From assembly GCA_964409695.1 (NCBI GenBank), contig CAYPDX010000037.1:1-12990 (forward strand): 12,990 bases of DNA, given 5' to 3'. The notes beneath the pieces were generated by a model. That model made no database searches, had not been told where the DNA came from, and saw nothing but the letters and a program-made list of their open reading frames with translations. The DNA is from JABDAD01 sp964409695. GTDB lineage: Bacteria; Pseudomonadota; Alphaproteobacteria; Rickettsiales; Rickettsiaceae. The translations under genes and the position numbers were made by a program. Numbering within the stretch: position 1 is the first letter of the stretch; the number at the start of each line of letters is the position of its first letter. Below, piece by piece: positions 1 to 6,347 of this stretch.

Positions 1-496
1 ACCAATTAGACTCAAAAAAACTTATTTGCTCGCATGCCCCTAATTTTTTTGCATTTCGTTTTGCGACATTTAAAGCTTCTTTAGAAATGTCAGAAGCAAA
101 AGCCTTGCTATCGTTTAATTCAAGAGCAACTGATATAGCAATGCAGCCACTGCCTGTACATAGGTCAAAAAAACATGGGTTAGTACGCGTCCTCAAAAAA
201 GAAACGGCTTCATCTATAACTAGTTCAGTCTCAGGCCTAGGTATAAGTACGTCTCTATTTACCTCAAAAATGCGACCATAGAACTCCTTGGAGCCTAAAA
301 TATATGCTATAGGTTCTCCAGCTATTCTTCTGCTACAAAGCTCTAAAAAGTCTTTATACTGCTCTTCTGAGAGCGTTTTATCTGTAATTAGAATTAATTT
401 TTCAAGAGTAACATTCAATAACTTTTGAAGTAGAATACGAGATTCGCTTGGTACTATTGATTTTTGCAAATATATAATGTCGTTAATTGTGCGCAT
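1..496 (-). CDS. prmC: Peptide chain release factor N(5)-glutamine methyltransferase PrmC (HemK), 3' end outside window
   Basis: PrmC methylates the glutamine of the GGQ motif in release factors RF1 and RF2, using S-adenosylmethionine, in the cytoplasm. The first 165 residues are visible. The helical N-terminal domain leads into the family hallmark, GEPIAYILGSKEFYGR at about residues 60-75, followed by VLIPRPETE (83-91). The SAM-binding motif I is FDLCTGSGCIAI (110-121). The catalytic NPPY motif should lie just beyond base 1, so its integrity cannot be judged. The ATG at 496 gives an N-terminus of normal family length. The frame stays open for 16 codons upstream but holds no ATG, GTG or TTG, and no clear Shine-Dalgarno sequence precedes the ATG. 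A TATAAT on the minus strand (574-569) lies about 75 bases upstream. prmC is divergent from the ABC transporter gene. In many bacteria prfA precedes prmC, but here prfA does not. Confidence 0.93.
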   Translation of the reverse strand, partial: MRTINDIIYLQKSIVPSESRILLQKLLNVTLEKLILITDKTLSEEQYKDFLELCSRRIAGEPIAYILGSKEFYGRIFEVNRDVLIPRPETELVIDEAVSFLRTRTNPCFFDLCTGSGCIAISVALELNDSKAFASDISKEALNVAKRNAKKLGACEQISFFESNW

Positions 497-568
497 AATA
501 ATAAAATTTTGGATAGTAAGATTACGTTCTATTTGCTCTTTGAGCTAAAATCTCTACCATCTTACAAT

Positions 569-574
569 ATTATA
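569..574 (-). promoter_or_regulatory. Candidate -10 box (TATAAT) for prmC
   Basis: A perfect TATAAT on the minus strand sits in the divergent gap between prmC and the ABC transporter gene. No convincing -35 box is seen 16-18 bases upstream, so the assignment rests on the -10 and its position alone. The predicted transcript would have a leader of roughly 65 bases. Confidence 0.3.
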
Positions 575-598
575 GATCAAATATAAGAGTTTTTATTG

Positions 599-2350
599 AT
601 GAAGGTTCTAAAGTTCATAGTAAACGTTATTTGGCCATTCAGGTTCTTTTTGATAGGGCCATTTGCAATGATTTTTATTTATTCTTTGGATCTTTCTCTG
701 CGTCCATATTTAACTAAATTAATGATAGATGCAGTCTCTACAAAACCTATGTCAGAAGCTTATAGTGAAATGGTCAATATAAGTATTATATATATTATTG
801 TATTATTTGTAGTTCCTATTGGTTGGAGAATATATGATTGGTGCTGCCTTAAATATGAGCCAGCTCTTAAAACTTATATATCTAAGATTATGATAAATAA
901 GATCAGCGCTCAGACTCATAATTTCTTTCATAAGAATTTCCCTGGAAGTATAGCCAATAAAGTAAATGATACTGTAAAATATGTGCCGCAGCTTGTAACA
1001 CTTGCTCTTGATTCATTTATCATGAATTTAGTAAGTCTTTTTGTTGCTATTTATGCTTTATGGCATATTCACATATGGTTTGCTGCAGCCATGTCTATTT
1101 GGGCGCTTCTATTTATTGTAATGTCCATTATCGTTGTAAGAAAATTCTCAGATTTAGCGTCTATGAGCTCTGAAGCGTCATCAAAAGTTGTAGGGCATAT
1201 AGTTGATATACTTAGTAATATATCTACAGTTAGGCTTTTTTGTGGCAAGAGTTTTGAACTATCTAAACTCTCTCGAGTACAAGATAAATATAGAAAAGCT
1301 ATGAAAAGGAAGAGAATATTCTCTTTAAAATTCTATTTAATCCAAGGTATAGTATTTGCTACATATCAAGCTATAAGCATTTTTATGCTTATATATCTAT
1401 ATAGGATTTCAAAAGTTACGACTGGAGATTTTGCAATGCTTCTCTCAATCAATACAAGCATTGTTGTAGGTCTCTCAAATATGACAGAAAATATGAGATT
1501 ATTTAGTGAAAATTGGGGGGCCGTAGATCAAGCCTTAAAAATTCTAGACGCACCAAATACAGTAGCTGAAGTTGCAAACGCTTGTCCGCTTAAAGTGAGT
1601 CATGGAAAAATTGAATTTAAAAATGTAAAATTTCATCATAAGGGTGATTATCCATTATTTAATCAACTTTCTATTACAATATATTCAGGAGAAAAAATAG
1701 GGCTGGTTGGATATTCAGGAAGTGGTAAAACAAGTTTTGTTAATCTAATACTTAGATTATATGATCCTAACAGAGGGTCTATATTGATAGATGGTCAAGA
1801 TATCGAGAATGTAACTTTAGATTCCTTAAGGTCTGCTATCGGAGTAATTTCTCAAGATACTTCATTGTTTCATAGAAATGTTCTAGAGAATATTAGATAT
1901 GGTAAAATGTCTGCATCAGATGATGAAGTTATAGCCGCTGCAAAAAAAGCTAATGCACATGATTTTATTATGTCGCTTCCTCATGGTTACAATAGCAATG
2001 TTGGAGAAAAAGGTGTTAAGCTTTCTGCCGGTCAAAAACAACGTATAGTTATAGCAAGGGCTCTATTAAAAGACGCTCCGATACTTATTTTTGATGAAGC
2101 AACAAGTAACCTAGATGCAATAACAGAAAATTTTATTCAGCAAAATCTAGTGGATATTATGAATAGTAAAACTTCTATAGTTATAGCTCATAGGCTTTCA
2201 ACATTGTGTAGCATGGATAGGATACTTGTATTCGAACATGGAAGGATCGTAGAGGATGGTTCTCCATTTGATCTTTATGAAAAGGCTGGATTGTTTAGGG
2301 ATCTTTGGGATGCTCAGTCGCTTGGCATGTTACCTAGCAAGCCTTCGTAA
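599..2350 (+). CDS. ABC exporter half-transporter, fused membrane and ATPase domains (MsbA/multidrug type)
   Basis: A 583-residue type IV (exporter-fold) ABC protein that should act as a homodimer in the inner membrane, pumping a lipid, drug or peptide outward. The N-terminal half holds the membrane domain, with hydrophobic segments near residues 10-30, 60-78, 138-158, 160-181 and 246-270. The C-terminal ATPase has Walker A GYSGSGKTS (371-379), Q-loop Q419, signature LSAGQ (475-479), Walker B ILIFDE (495-500) and H-loop H531; all key residues are intact. ATG 599 is preferred over the in-frame TTG at 596 because AAGAG (585-589) is then well spaced. It is transcribed alone, divergent from prmC and convergent with the tRNA. 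The substrate cannot be deduced. MsbA-like lipid A flipping is one option, but the membrane domain is poorly conserved and a generic multidrug label is equally fair. Confidence 0.92.
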   Translation: MKVLKFIVNVIWPFRFFLIGPFAMIFIYSLDLSLRPYLTKLMIDAVSTKPMSEAYSEMVNISIIYIIVLFVVPIGWRIYDWCCLKYEPALKTYISKIMINKISAQTHNFFHKNFPGSIANKVNDTVKYVPQLVTLALDSFIMNLVSLFVAIYALWHIHIWFAAAMSIWALLFIVMSIIVVRKFSDLASMSSEASSKVVGHIVDILSNISTVRLFCGKSFELSKLSRVQDKYRKAMKRKRIFSLKFYLIQGIVFATYQAISIFMLIYLYRISKVTTGDFAMLLSINTSIVVGLSNMTENMRLFSENWGAVDQALKILDAPNTVAEVANACPLKVSHGKIEFKNVKFHHKGDYPLFNQLSITIYSGEKIGLVGYSGSGKTSFVNLILRLYDPNRGSILIDGQDIENVTLDSLRSAIGVISQDTSLFHRNVLENIRYGKMSASDDEVIAAAKKANAHDFIMSLPHGYNSNVGEKGVKLSAGQKQRIVIARALLKDAPILIFDEATSNLDAITENFIQQNLVDIMNSKTSIVIAHRLSTLCSMDRILVFEHGRIVEDGSPFDLYEKAGLFRDLWDAQSLGMLPSKPS

Positions 2351-2404
2351 TTATTGTTCTGTTACGTGAATAAAATATAGTCTCAGAATAGTTGTAATCT
2401 ATTT

Positions 2405-2428
2405 GTCCAGTATGGACCTTTGAAAGGT
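2405..2428 (-). repeat. Two small adjacent inverted repeats just after tRNA-Gln
   Basis: Directly 3' of the tRNA on the minus strand are ACCTTT-C-AAAGGT (2428-2416) and GTCCA-TAC-TGGAC (2417-2405). The second can form a five-pair stem with a three-base loop. No run of T follows, so this is not a classic intrinsic terminator. It could mark tRNA 3'-end processing or weak termination, or be chance. Confidence 0.3.
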
Positions 2429-2502
2429 GGCTGGGGCGGCAGGATTCGAACCTACGAATGACGATATCAAAAACCGTTGCCTTACCACTTGGCGACGCCC
2501 CA
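2428..2502 (-). tRNA. trnQ: tRNA-Gln (anticodon UUG)
   Basis: A 75-base cloverleaf with the 3' CCA encoded in the DNA. The acceptor stem TGGGGCG pairs fully with CGCCCCA, followed by discriminator G. The D arm reads GCCAAGTGGTAAGGC. The anticodon stem ACGGT/ATCGT has one G-U pair and encloses the loop TTTTGAT, which gives anticodon TTG. The T arm contains the standard GGTTCGAATCC. The sequence closely follows bacterial tRNA-Gln(UUG), including the U1-A72 end pair that is typical of glutamine tRNAs. It lies downstream of hda on the same strand with its own likely promoter. Confidence 0.97.
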
Positions 2503-2526
2503 AAAGATTCTAATACCAATCTAATT

Positions 2527-2539
2527 TAATCTGAGATTA
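2527..2539. repeat. Perfect 13-base palindrome TAATCT-G-AGATTA upstream of tRNA-Gln
   Basis: TAATCT and AGATTA are exact inverted copies around one G. The site lies between the predicted tRNA-Gln promoter (2561-2589) and the tRNA 5' end. On the minus-strand transcript it would form part of the leader that is removed by processing. Its role is unknown, and in AT-rich DNA a palindrome this short can occur by chance. Confidence 0.35.
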
Positions 2540-2560
2540 GTATAATATTGTAGGAGCACA

Positions 2561-2589
2561 TTGATAGCAATTTTATGGATTTATGTCAA
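2561..2589 (-). promoter_or_regulatory. Predicted sigma-70 promoter for tRNA-Gln overlapping the end of hda
   Basis: On the minus strand a perfect TTGACA (2589-2584) is followed after exactly 17 bases by TATCAA (2566-2561), four of six matches to TATAAT. The predicted start is near 2554, about 50 bases before the tRNA 5' end. The -35 box ends one base before the hda stop codon (2583-2581), so the promoter sits in the last codons of hda. Read-through from manC-hda is an alternative source of the tRNA. Confidence 0.5.
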
Positions 2590-3261
2590 TATCTGAGTGA
2601 AATTCTTTGAGAAAAACTCTGATAAAGTCCTTACATTCACATTTTTTTTATTTTTAAGACAGAAATTATCTATCTCTTCGATGATATTTTTAATGTTGGA
2701 AAAATCTCTTGGGAGCCTTGTTTTGAGGTATAAAATAACATCTTTTTTAATTGTTACAGATCTTTTAGAAAATTCTGATCCTATAATTACTTCCATCATT
2801 TCATCATCAGGTTCATCTATTGAAACTGTTTTTATTACATTTAGCCTTGATTGAAGGTCTTTTAAGGATGGTTTCCATGAATTACCTGAGACTATGAGAA
2901 GGTTTTTATTATTTTCAGCACATGTGTTGATGATATGAAAAATTTCACTTTCTTCATATTTATCTGCATCGTCTACTATCAAATATTTATTTCGACTAGC
3001 AACTGCTGTAGTAGCATTTAAAATGAATATTCCATTTTTCTTTGCTGCTACATATTTGCATAAAAATGTTTTTCCTGAAGATTCGCCACCTTTTACGTGA
3101 AGAATTTGCTGGTATGGCTTGAGTCCTATTTCAGGAAGTAATGTTGCATCAATGGCTTCTTTGTTACACTGGGTAATGATGTAATCATTTATCAGATAAG
3201 AATCTGTGTGTGACAGAGTAATTAATTCTTGCTTTGTAAATTTACTTTCTTCCATAAGCAT
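2581..3261 (-). CDS. hda: DnaA-related AAA+ ATPase, Hda/HdaA type (regulatory inactivation of DnaA)
   Basis: Hda proteins bind the DNA sliding clamp and stimulate ATP hydrolysis by DnaA, which prevents re-initiation of replication. This 226-residue protein has the DnaA/Hda ATPase core: Walker A GGESSGKT (58-65), Walker B LIVDD (94-98), a sensor strand LLIVSGN (121-127), a DLQSRL segment (135-140) and a C-terminal lid with LPRDFSNIKNIIEEID (183-198). It lacks the helix-turn-helix domain IV of DnaA, as expected for Hda. Near the N-terminus, QELITL (11-16) followed by SYLINDYIITQCN resembles the clamp-binding QLxLxL motif and the conserved Hda segment after it. The start at 3261 overlaps the manC end by 20 bases; a second ATG at 3255 also fits. 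The overlap implies coupled translation with manC. A divergent DnaA paralog of other function is possible but less likely. Confidence 0.82.
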   Translation of the reverse strand: MLMEESKFTKQELITLSHTDSYLINDYIITQCNKEAIDATLLPEIGLKPYQQILHVKGGESSGKTFLCKYVAAKKNGIFILNATTAVASRNKYLIVDDADKYEESEIFHIINTCAENNKNLLIVSGNSWKPSLKDLQSRLNVIKTVSIDEPDDEMMEVIIGSEFSKRSVTIKKDVILYLKTRLPRDFSNIKNIIEEIDNFCLKNKKNVNVRTLSEFFSKNFTQILT

Positions 3262-4639
3262 CTGTAAGTCTTACAATATCATCTTCACCAAGATAATTTC
3301 CAGTTTGTACTTCTATTAAATGGAGATCTGTATTAGCAGAATTAGTAAGTCTATGAGTTGAATTTTTTGGAATATAAATTGAGTCATTCTCATTTAATAT
3401 AGTTACTTTTCCATCAATCTCAACTTCAGCAGTGCCTTTTACGATTACCCAATGTTCCGCTCTATGATTATGATATTGCAAAGAAAGTTTATGATGAGGT
3501 TTAACAATGATTCTTTTGACTTTGTGCAGTTCACCTGAATCGATAGTTTGGTATGAGCCCCAAGGTCTGTAGCATATTGTAGAGTTCTTAGCTTCTTCGC
3601 GGTTCAATTTTTTGAGTTTCGATACTATTTTTTTGATGTTCTCAGCTTCATCTTTATGAGCAACAAGAATGGAATCTTCTGTATTTATTATGATAAGATT
3701 TTTTATACCACAAGTCGCTACTAGCTTATTACTTGTGTAGATATAATTATGGTTTGATTCTTCGGTCAAAATATCACCAAGCAATACATTTTGCTTCTCA
3801 TCCTTTTGTGAAATATCCCAAATTGAGGCAAAATTTCCAAGATCATTCCATTCAAAAATAGCTTTTATACATGTTATATTTTGAGCTTTTTCCATTATTG
3901 CGTAATCAATCGAATCTGGAGTTATTTTTTTATATTCTTCTGAGGAAAGCCTTAAAAAATCAAGATCTTTACTTGCGTGTTCAAGAGACGAGTATGTATG
4001 TTCAAACATGTCTGGTATATGATTTTGGCACAGAGAAATCATGCTCGAAGGTGAGAATGCAAACATTCCAGAATTCCAGCAATATTTTCCAGACTCAAAA
4101 TATTCTGTCGCTGTAGCATGGTTCGGTTTTTCAACGAAATTCTTCACCTTATACGCTGAACCATCAATAAAATTTCCAAGCTCTATATATCCATAGCCAG
4201 TATGTGGCTTTGATGGTTTAATTCCAATAGTTGAAATTTCTGATTTTTGAGACGAAGAAATAGCTTCTTTTATAGTTTTTTTGTATGAATCTAGGTCTTT
4301 TATATAATGATCTGCTGGGAGAAGTAGAACAGAGTCTGCTTTTCTATGTAATCCTATTAAAGCTCCTATTATTGCGCAAGGCGCGGTGTTTTTTCCTTCT
4401 GGCTCTATTATAATGTCAACTTTAATCCCGATTTCCGACGCTTGTTCGAGAGCAATAAATCTATGCTCCTCTCCCACAATAACAACTGGTTTTCCGAAAT
4501 CTTTATTCCTGTACAAACTATGCTGTAGTAAGCTTTTCCCATCAAATATTTTTATAAATTGTTTGGGGTAATTTTCACGCGAAAGAGGCCAAAGGCGTGT
4601 GCCTGATCCACCGGCCATAATAACAGGAAGTACTTGCAT
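3242..4639 (-). CDS. manC: Mannose-1-phosphate guanylyltransferase / mannose-6-phosphate isomerase (type II PMI)
   Basis: A bifunctional cytoplasmic enzyme of 465 residues that converts fructose-6-phosphate to mannose-6-phosphate and joins mannose-1-phosphate to GTP, giving GDP-mannose for glycans. The N-terminal nucleotidyltransferase begins with MAGGSGTRLWPLSR (8-21) and PKQF (25-28). It continues with EGKNTAPC (81-88), LLPADHYI (106-113), VEKP (169-172), WNSGMF (188-193) and WNDLGNF (264-270). The C-terminal cupin isomerase has RPWGSY (358-363), QYHNHRAEHWVIVKGTAEV (388-406), IPKNSTHRL (423-431) and a closing LTDAYGR. Length and motifs match the full ManC/CpsB family. It is first in an operon with hda. 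No phosphomannomutase (ManB) is visible in the window, so the pathway must be completed elsewhere. A promoter is predicted at 4667-4694. Confidence 0.95.
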   Translation of the reverse strand: MQVLPVIMAGGSGTRLWPLSRENYPKQFIKIFDGKSLLQHSLYRNKDFGKPVVIVGEEHRFIALEQASEIGIKVDIIIEPEGKNTAPCAIIGALIGLHRKADSVLLLPADHYIKDLDSYKKTIKEAISSSQKSEISTIGIKPSKPHTGYGYIELGNFIDGSAYKVKNFVEKPNHATATEYFESGKYCWNSGMFAFSPSSMISLCQNHIPDMFEHTYSSLEHASKDLDFLRLSSEEYKKITPDSIDYAIMEKAQNITCIKAIFEWNDLGNFASIWDISQKDEKQNVLLGDILTEESNHNYIYTSNKLVATCGIKNLIIINTEDSILVAHKDEAENIKKIVSKLKKLNREEAKNSTICYRPWGSYQTIDSGELHKVKRIIVKPHHKLSLQYHNHRAEHWVIVKGTAEVEIDGKVTILNENDSIYIPKNSTHRLTNSANTDLHLIEVQTGNYLGEDDIVRLTDAYGRK

Positions 4640-4666
4640 AAGTTTATATATTCAAGATTTTTTACG

Positions 4667-4694
4667 ATTATAGATAGCATGTGGGAAATGTCTA
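4667..4694 (-). promoter_or_regulatory. Predicted sigma-70 promoter for manC-hda
   Basis: On the minus strand TAGACA (4694-4689, five of six matches to TTGACA) is followed by a 16-base spacer and a perfect TATAAT (4672-4667). The start would fall near 4660, leaving a leader of about 20 bases before the manC ATG at 4639. No good Shine-Dalgarno sequence is seen. The -35 box lies within the repeat-like segment 4676-4800, whereas the -10 is in the AT-rich flank. Confidence 0.5.
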
Positions 4695-4800
4695 GTTGCT
4701 TTCGAGTTGTAGTACCATTCCCCATTTTTAAATGATCCAAACGATTTTCGCAGGACTCAGCTTTACTCACTTATGTAGTATAAGTTTGCGCAGCTTCGCC
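4676..4800 (-). repeat. Repeat-like intergenic segment with hairpins; candidate interspersed element remnant
   Basis: This part of the 207-base gap between manC and the hypothetical pair differs from its surroundings. By hand count about 40% of bases are G or C across 4681-4800, against about 25% in 4621-4680. It contains ACTTAT-GTAGT-ATAAGT (4768-4784), a six-pair stem with a five-base loop, and loosely paired outer segments (GGGAAATG near 4683 and CATTCCCC near 4717). On the minus strand a short frame reads through it and into manC out of phase, coding for SKAESCENRLDHLKMGNG and more. I regard that frame as a by-product and not a gene. Palindromic interspersed elements are known in Rickettsiales, which is why I suspect a repeat. 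Only one copy is in the window, so repetition is not shown. Confidence 0.4.
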
Positions 4801-4804
4801 TTTA

Positions 4805-4822
4805 AAATCATTTGTCTGATTT
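4805..4822 (-). terminator. Weak hairpin downstream of the hypothetical operon
   Basis: On the minus strand AAATCA (4822-4817), a six-base loop and TGATTT (4810-4805) form a short AT-rich stem followed by a few T residues, about 25 bases after the stop codon of the 4847-5503 gene. It is much weaker than a typical intrinsic terminator. The nearby AT palindrome TATAATATTATTATA (about 4838-4852) overlaps the stop codon and may be chance. Confidence 0.2.
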
Positions 4823-4846
4823 AACCTAGGAAATGGTATAATATTA

Positions 4847-5503
4847 TTATAGGTCTGTTCCTCCTTGATCACTTGAAAGAGACTCAGAACCTATAGCTTC
4901 TCTTGAAGAGTCAGGATCTTGGCTTTGCGAACCTGTTATTTCAGTTGAGGTTTCTGATTTATTTGAGCCAAGCATACTAATTGCTTCGTTCAATTTTTTA
5001 TAATTTTCTCCAGCTAAGTAAGCGATTGCATCTTCATCACTTACGGTAGAGATTTGTGTTTTTGAGTCATAATGGTTGGAGCTTAGACGTTGTGTGACGT
5101 GGTCTATAATCAGAGTTGATGTTTCTATTCTATTTTCAAATATTTCGAAAAAACCATATTTCATCATTAGCTGGCCAGAGCGTATAAAAAGCTCATTTTC
5201 TCTAACAGATAGTCGTTGTCCAAGGCAATCAAAAAGTAGGAAAAAATTATAAATTGGTTGATCTTCGTAGCCATCATCACTCAAAAGAGCATTTATATTT
5301 TTTTTAAATTCCTTGCTTTCAATCAGTGCTTTTATTACTTTTTTTGAGTGAGGCAGTGGGAAATAGAATATTTCTTGATAAAAAGGCAAACCTTTATAGA
5401 GAGCATTCTCACTATATGTAATTACTATCTCAATTCTCTCGATATATTTGCTTAATTCTTTGCTTAGATAAGATATTGCTTGTGTTCCAGTGATTTTCGA
5501 CAT
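4847..5503 (-). CDS. Hypothetical protein with acidic Ser/Thr-rich C-terminal tail
   Basis: I do not recognise this 218-residue protein. Residues 1-150 look folded and mixed in character, with FYQEIFYFPLPHSKKVIKALIESKEF near 41-66 and FFLLFDCLGQRLSVRENELFIRSGQLMMKYGFFEIFENR near 87-125. From about residue 178 it becomes a low-complexity tail rich in Ser, Thr, Glu and Gln, ending SSDQGGTDL. No signal peptide or membrane segment is seen. The ATG at 5503 is preceded by AGAGGA three bases upstream, so translation initiation is well supported. It follows the 5525-6217 gene after a 21-base gap and is surely cotranscribed. The tail could be a disordered linker or a C-terminal secretion signal of the kind used by type IV systems; this is speculation from composition. 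No cognate partner or immunity gene is evident. Confidence 0.75.
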   Translation of the reverse strand: MSKITGTQAISYLSKELSKYIERIEIVITYSENALYKGLPFYQEIFYFPLPHSKKVIKALIESKEFKKNINALLSDDGYEDQPIYNFFLLFDCLGQRLSVRENELFIRSGQLMMKYGFFEIFENRIETSTLIIDHVTQRLSSNHYDSKTQISTVSDEDAIAYLAGENYKKLNEAISMLGSNKSETSTEITGSQSQDPDSSREAIGSESLSSDQGGTDL

Positions 5504-5524
5504 ATATCCTCTGGTTGGTTATAG

Positions 5525-6217
5525 TCATTCCTCCGTTGATGTTACTAGATTGGTACCAATAACTCCAGTATTAGGCGGATTATATTTAATATTAGCTAAA
5601 GAATGTGGGTCAAAAGCATCATGACTTTCATCAAAGCTTGGAGCTAGGTCTCTAGTGCGTGACATTAAGCTTGATGAATCGTAGGTACTTGTTGTACAGC
5701 TTGATTCATCCCCTTCAGTGGGTTTAGATGTATATACGGTGAGACCTTCAAAGCTTGAGGCTGTTTCCTCAATGTCAAAATTTGGATCAATAGTATGTTC
5801 TATCGATGAGGTAATTATTGGAGAAAAGTTTGCTGCATGCGAATTTGTTGACTTAGTGGCCGGGAGGTAAGGGCAATAGGGCTTAAAATCAGCTAGCACA
5901 CTATGATTATCTTGGTCAACACCGTAAGATTTAATCTCTGCAAGTGCACTGATGTCTTCCTCTTTTGATAAATATTTTTCTCTGAGTGTTTTTAATGGGA
6001 ATTTTCGAGATGTATGTATATATGTTCCTCTTAACCTCTCCATAGTTCCGTCGTATGTGCCGTTTGCTTCGTGATATTTTATATAGTCATTAGCATAGAC
6101 AATTCCTGGAACTTTAATTATTTTATCATCTGGGGCTTTTTCATGGGTTTTTAACAACGCTAGAACTTTACTTTTCATAACATGAAATAATGATAAATGT
6201 TCCGGTTTGCCTGACAC
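5525..6217 (-). CDS. Hypothetical protein, first gene of a two-gene operon, GTG start
   Basis: I do not recognise this 230-residue protein. It begins MSGKPEHLSLFHVMKSKVLALLKTH, an amphipathic stretch without a true signal peptide. A basic, structured-looking part follows (about 40-100, with KVPGIVYANDYIKYHEANGTYDG and LRGTYIHTSRKFPLKTLREKYLSKEED). From about residue 120 it turns polar and Ser/Thr-rich (SSCTTSTYDSSSLMSRTRD), suggesting disorder. The GTG at 6217 is chosen because AGAGGA lies five bases upstream; the ATG at 6178 would remove 13 residues and has no comparable site. It is divergent from fic across a 205-base control region and is followed by a second unknown gene. Both have ordered N-terminal halves and polar C-terminal halves, but I see no sequence similarity between them. 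An effector or a lineage-specific protein are both possible. Confidence 0.72.
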   Translation of the reverse strand: MSGKPEHLSLFHVMKSKVLALLKTHEKAPDDKIIKVPGIVYANDYIKYHEANGTYDGTMERLRGTYIHTSRKFPLKTLREKYLSKEEDISALAEIKSYGVDQDNHSVLADFKPYCPYLPATKSTNSHAANFSPIITSSIEHTIDPNFDIEETASSFEGLTVYTSKPTEGDESSCTTSTYDSSSLMSRTRDLAPSFDESHDAFDPHSLANIKYNPPNTGVIGTNLVTSTEE

Positions 6218-6257
6218 TATATTCCTCTGTATTAAGTGTTTGTTTTGTCAGTGCGCC

Positions 6258-6285
6258 ATTCTAATCTACTTAACTTAAAGTTAAA
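6258..6285 (-). promoter_or_regulatory. Weak candidate promoter for the hypothetical operon
   Basis: On the minus strand TAGAAT (6263-6258) matches five of six bases of the -10 consensus. A poor -35 (TTTAAC, 6285-6280) lies 16 bases upstream and overlaps the palindrome at 6270-6284. The leader to the GTG at 6217 would be about 35 bases. The overlap with the palindrome suggests that a repressor could act here, but this is inferred. Confidence 0.3.
6270..6284. promoter_or_regulatory. Perfect palindrome TTAACTT-A-AAGTTAA, candidate operator
   Basis: Two seven-base arms are exact inverted copies around a single A. The site lies in the divergent gap between the hypothetical operon and fic, just upstream of and overlapping the weak minus-strand promoter. 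This placement suits a dimeric helix-turn-helix repressor. No such regulator gene is next to it, so the binding protein is unknown. Confidence 0.4.
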
Positions 6286-6347
6286 TAGAAAACTGCGCTT
6301 GTTTTAAAAAATCTTTTATTCTAGAAGTTTGAAGAGAATAATTGGAC

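Noticed and set aside
87..281. A plus-strand frame of 64 codons near the window start
   Set aside because: It is antisense to prmC, whose motifs are unmistakable in the other strand.
518..560. A 12-codon minus-strand frame (MVEILAQRANRT) just upstream of prmC, considered as a frameshifted prmC N-terminus or a remnant of an upstream gene
   Set aside because: prmC from ATG 496 already has the normal N-terminal length, so no missing piece needs explaining, and 12 residues are too few to assign.
2334..2519. A 61-codon minus-strand frame spanning the tRNA-Gln gene
   Set aside because: It reads straight through a complete tRNA cloverleaf; the tRNA explains the region.
4552..4770. A 72-codon minus-strand reading frame across the manC upstream gap and into the manC start
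   Set aside because: Two thirds lies in the repeat-like gap and the rest is manC read out of frame. There is no ribosome-binding site and no recognisable domain, so it looks like a by-product of the repeat-like segment.
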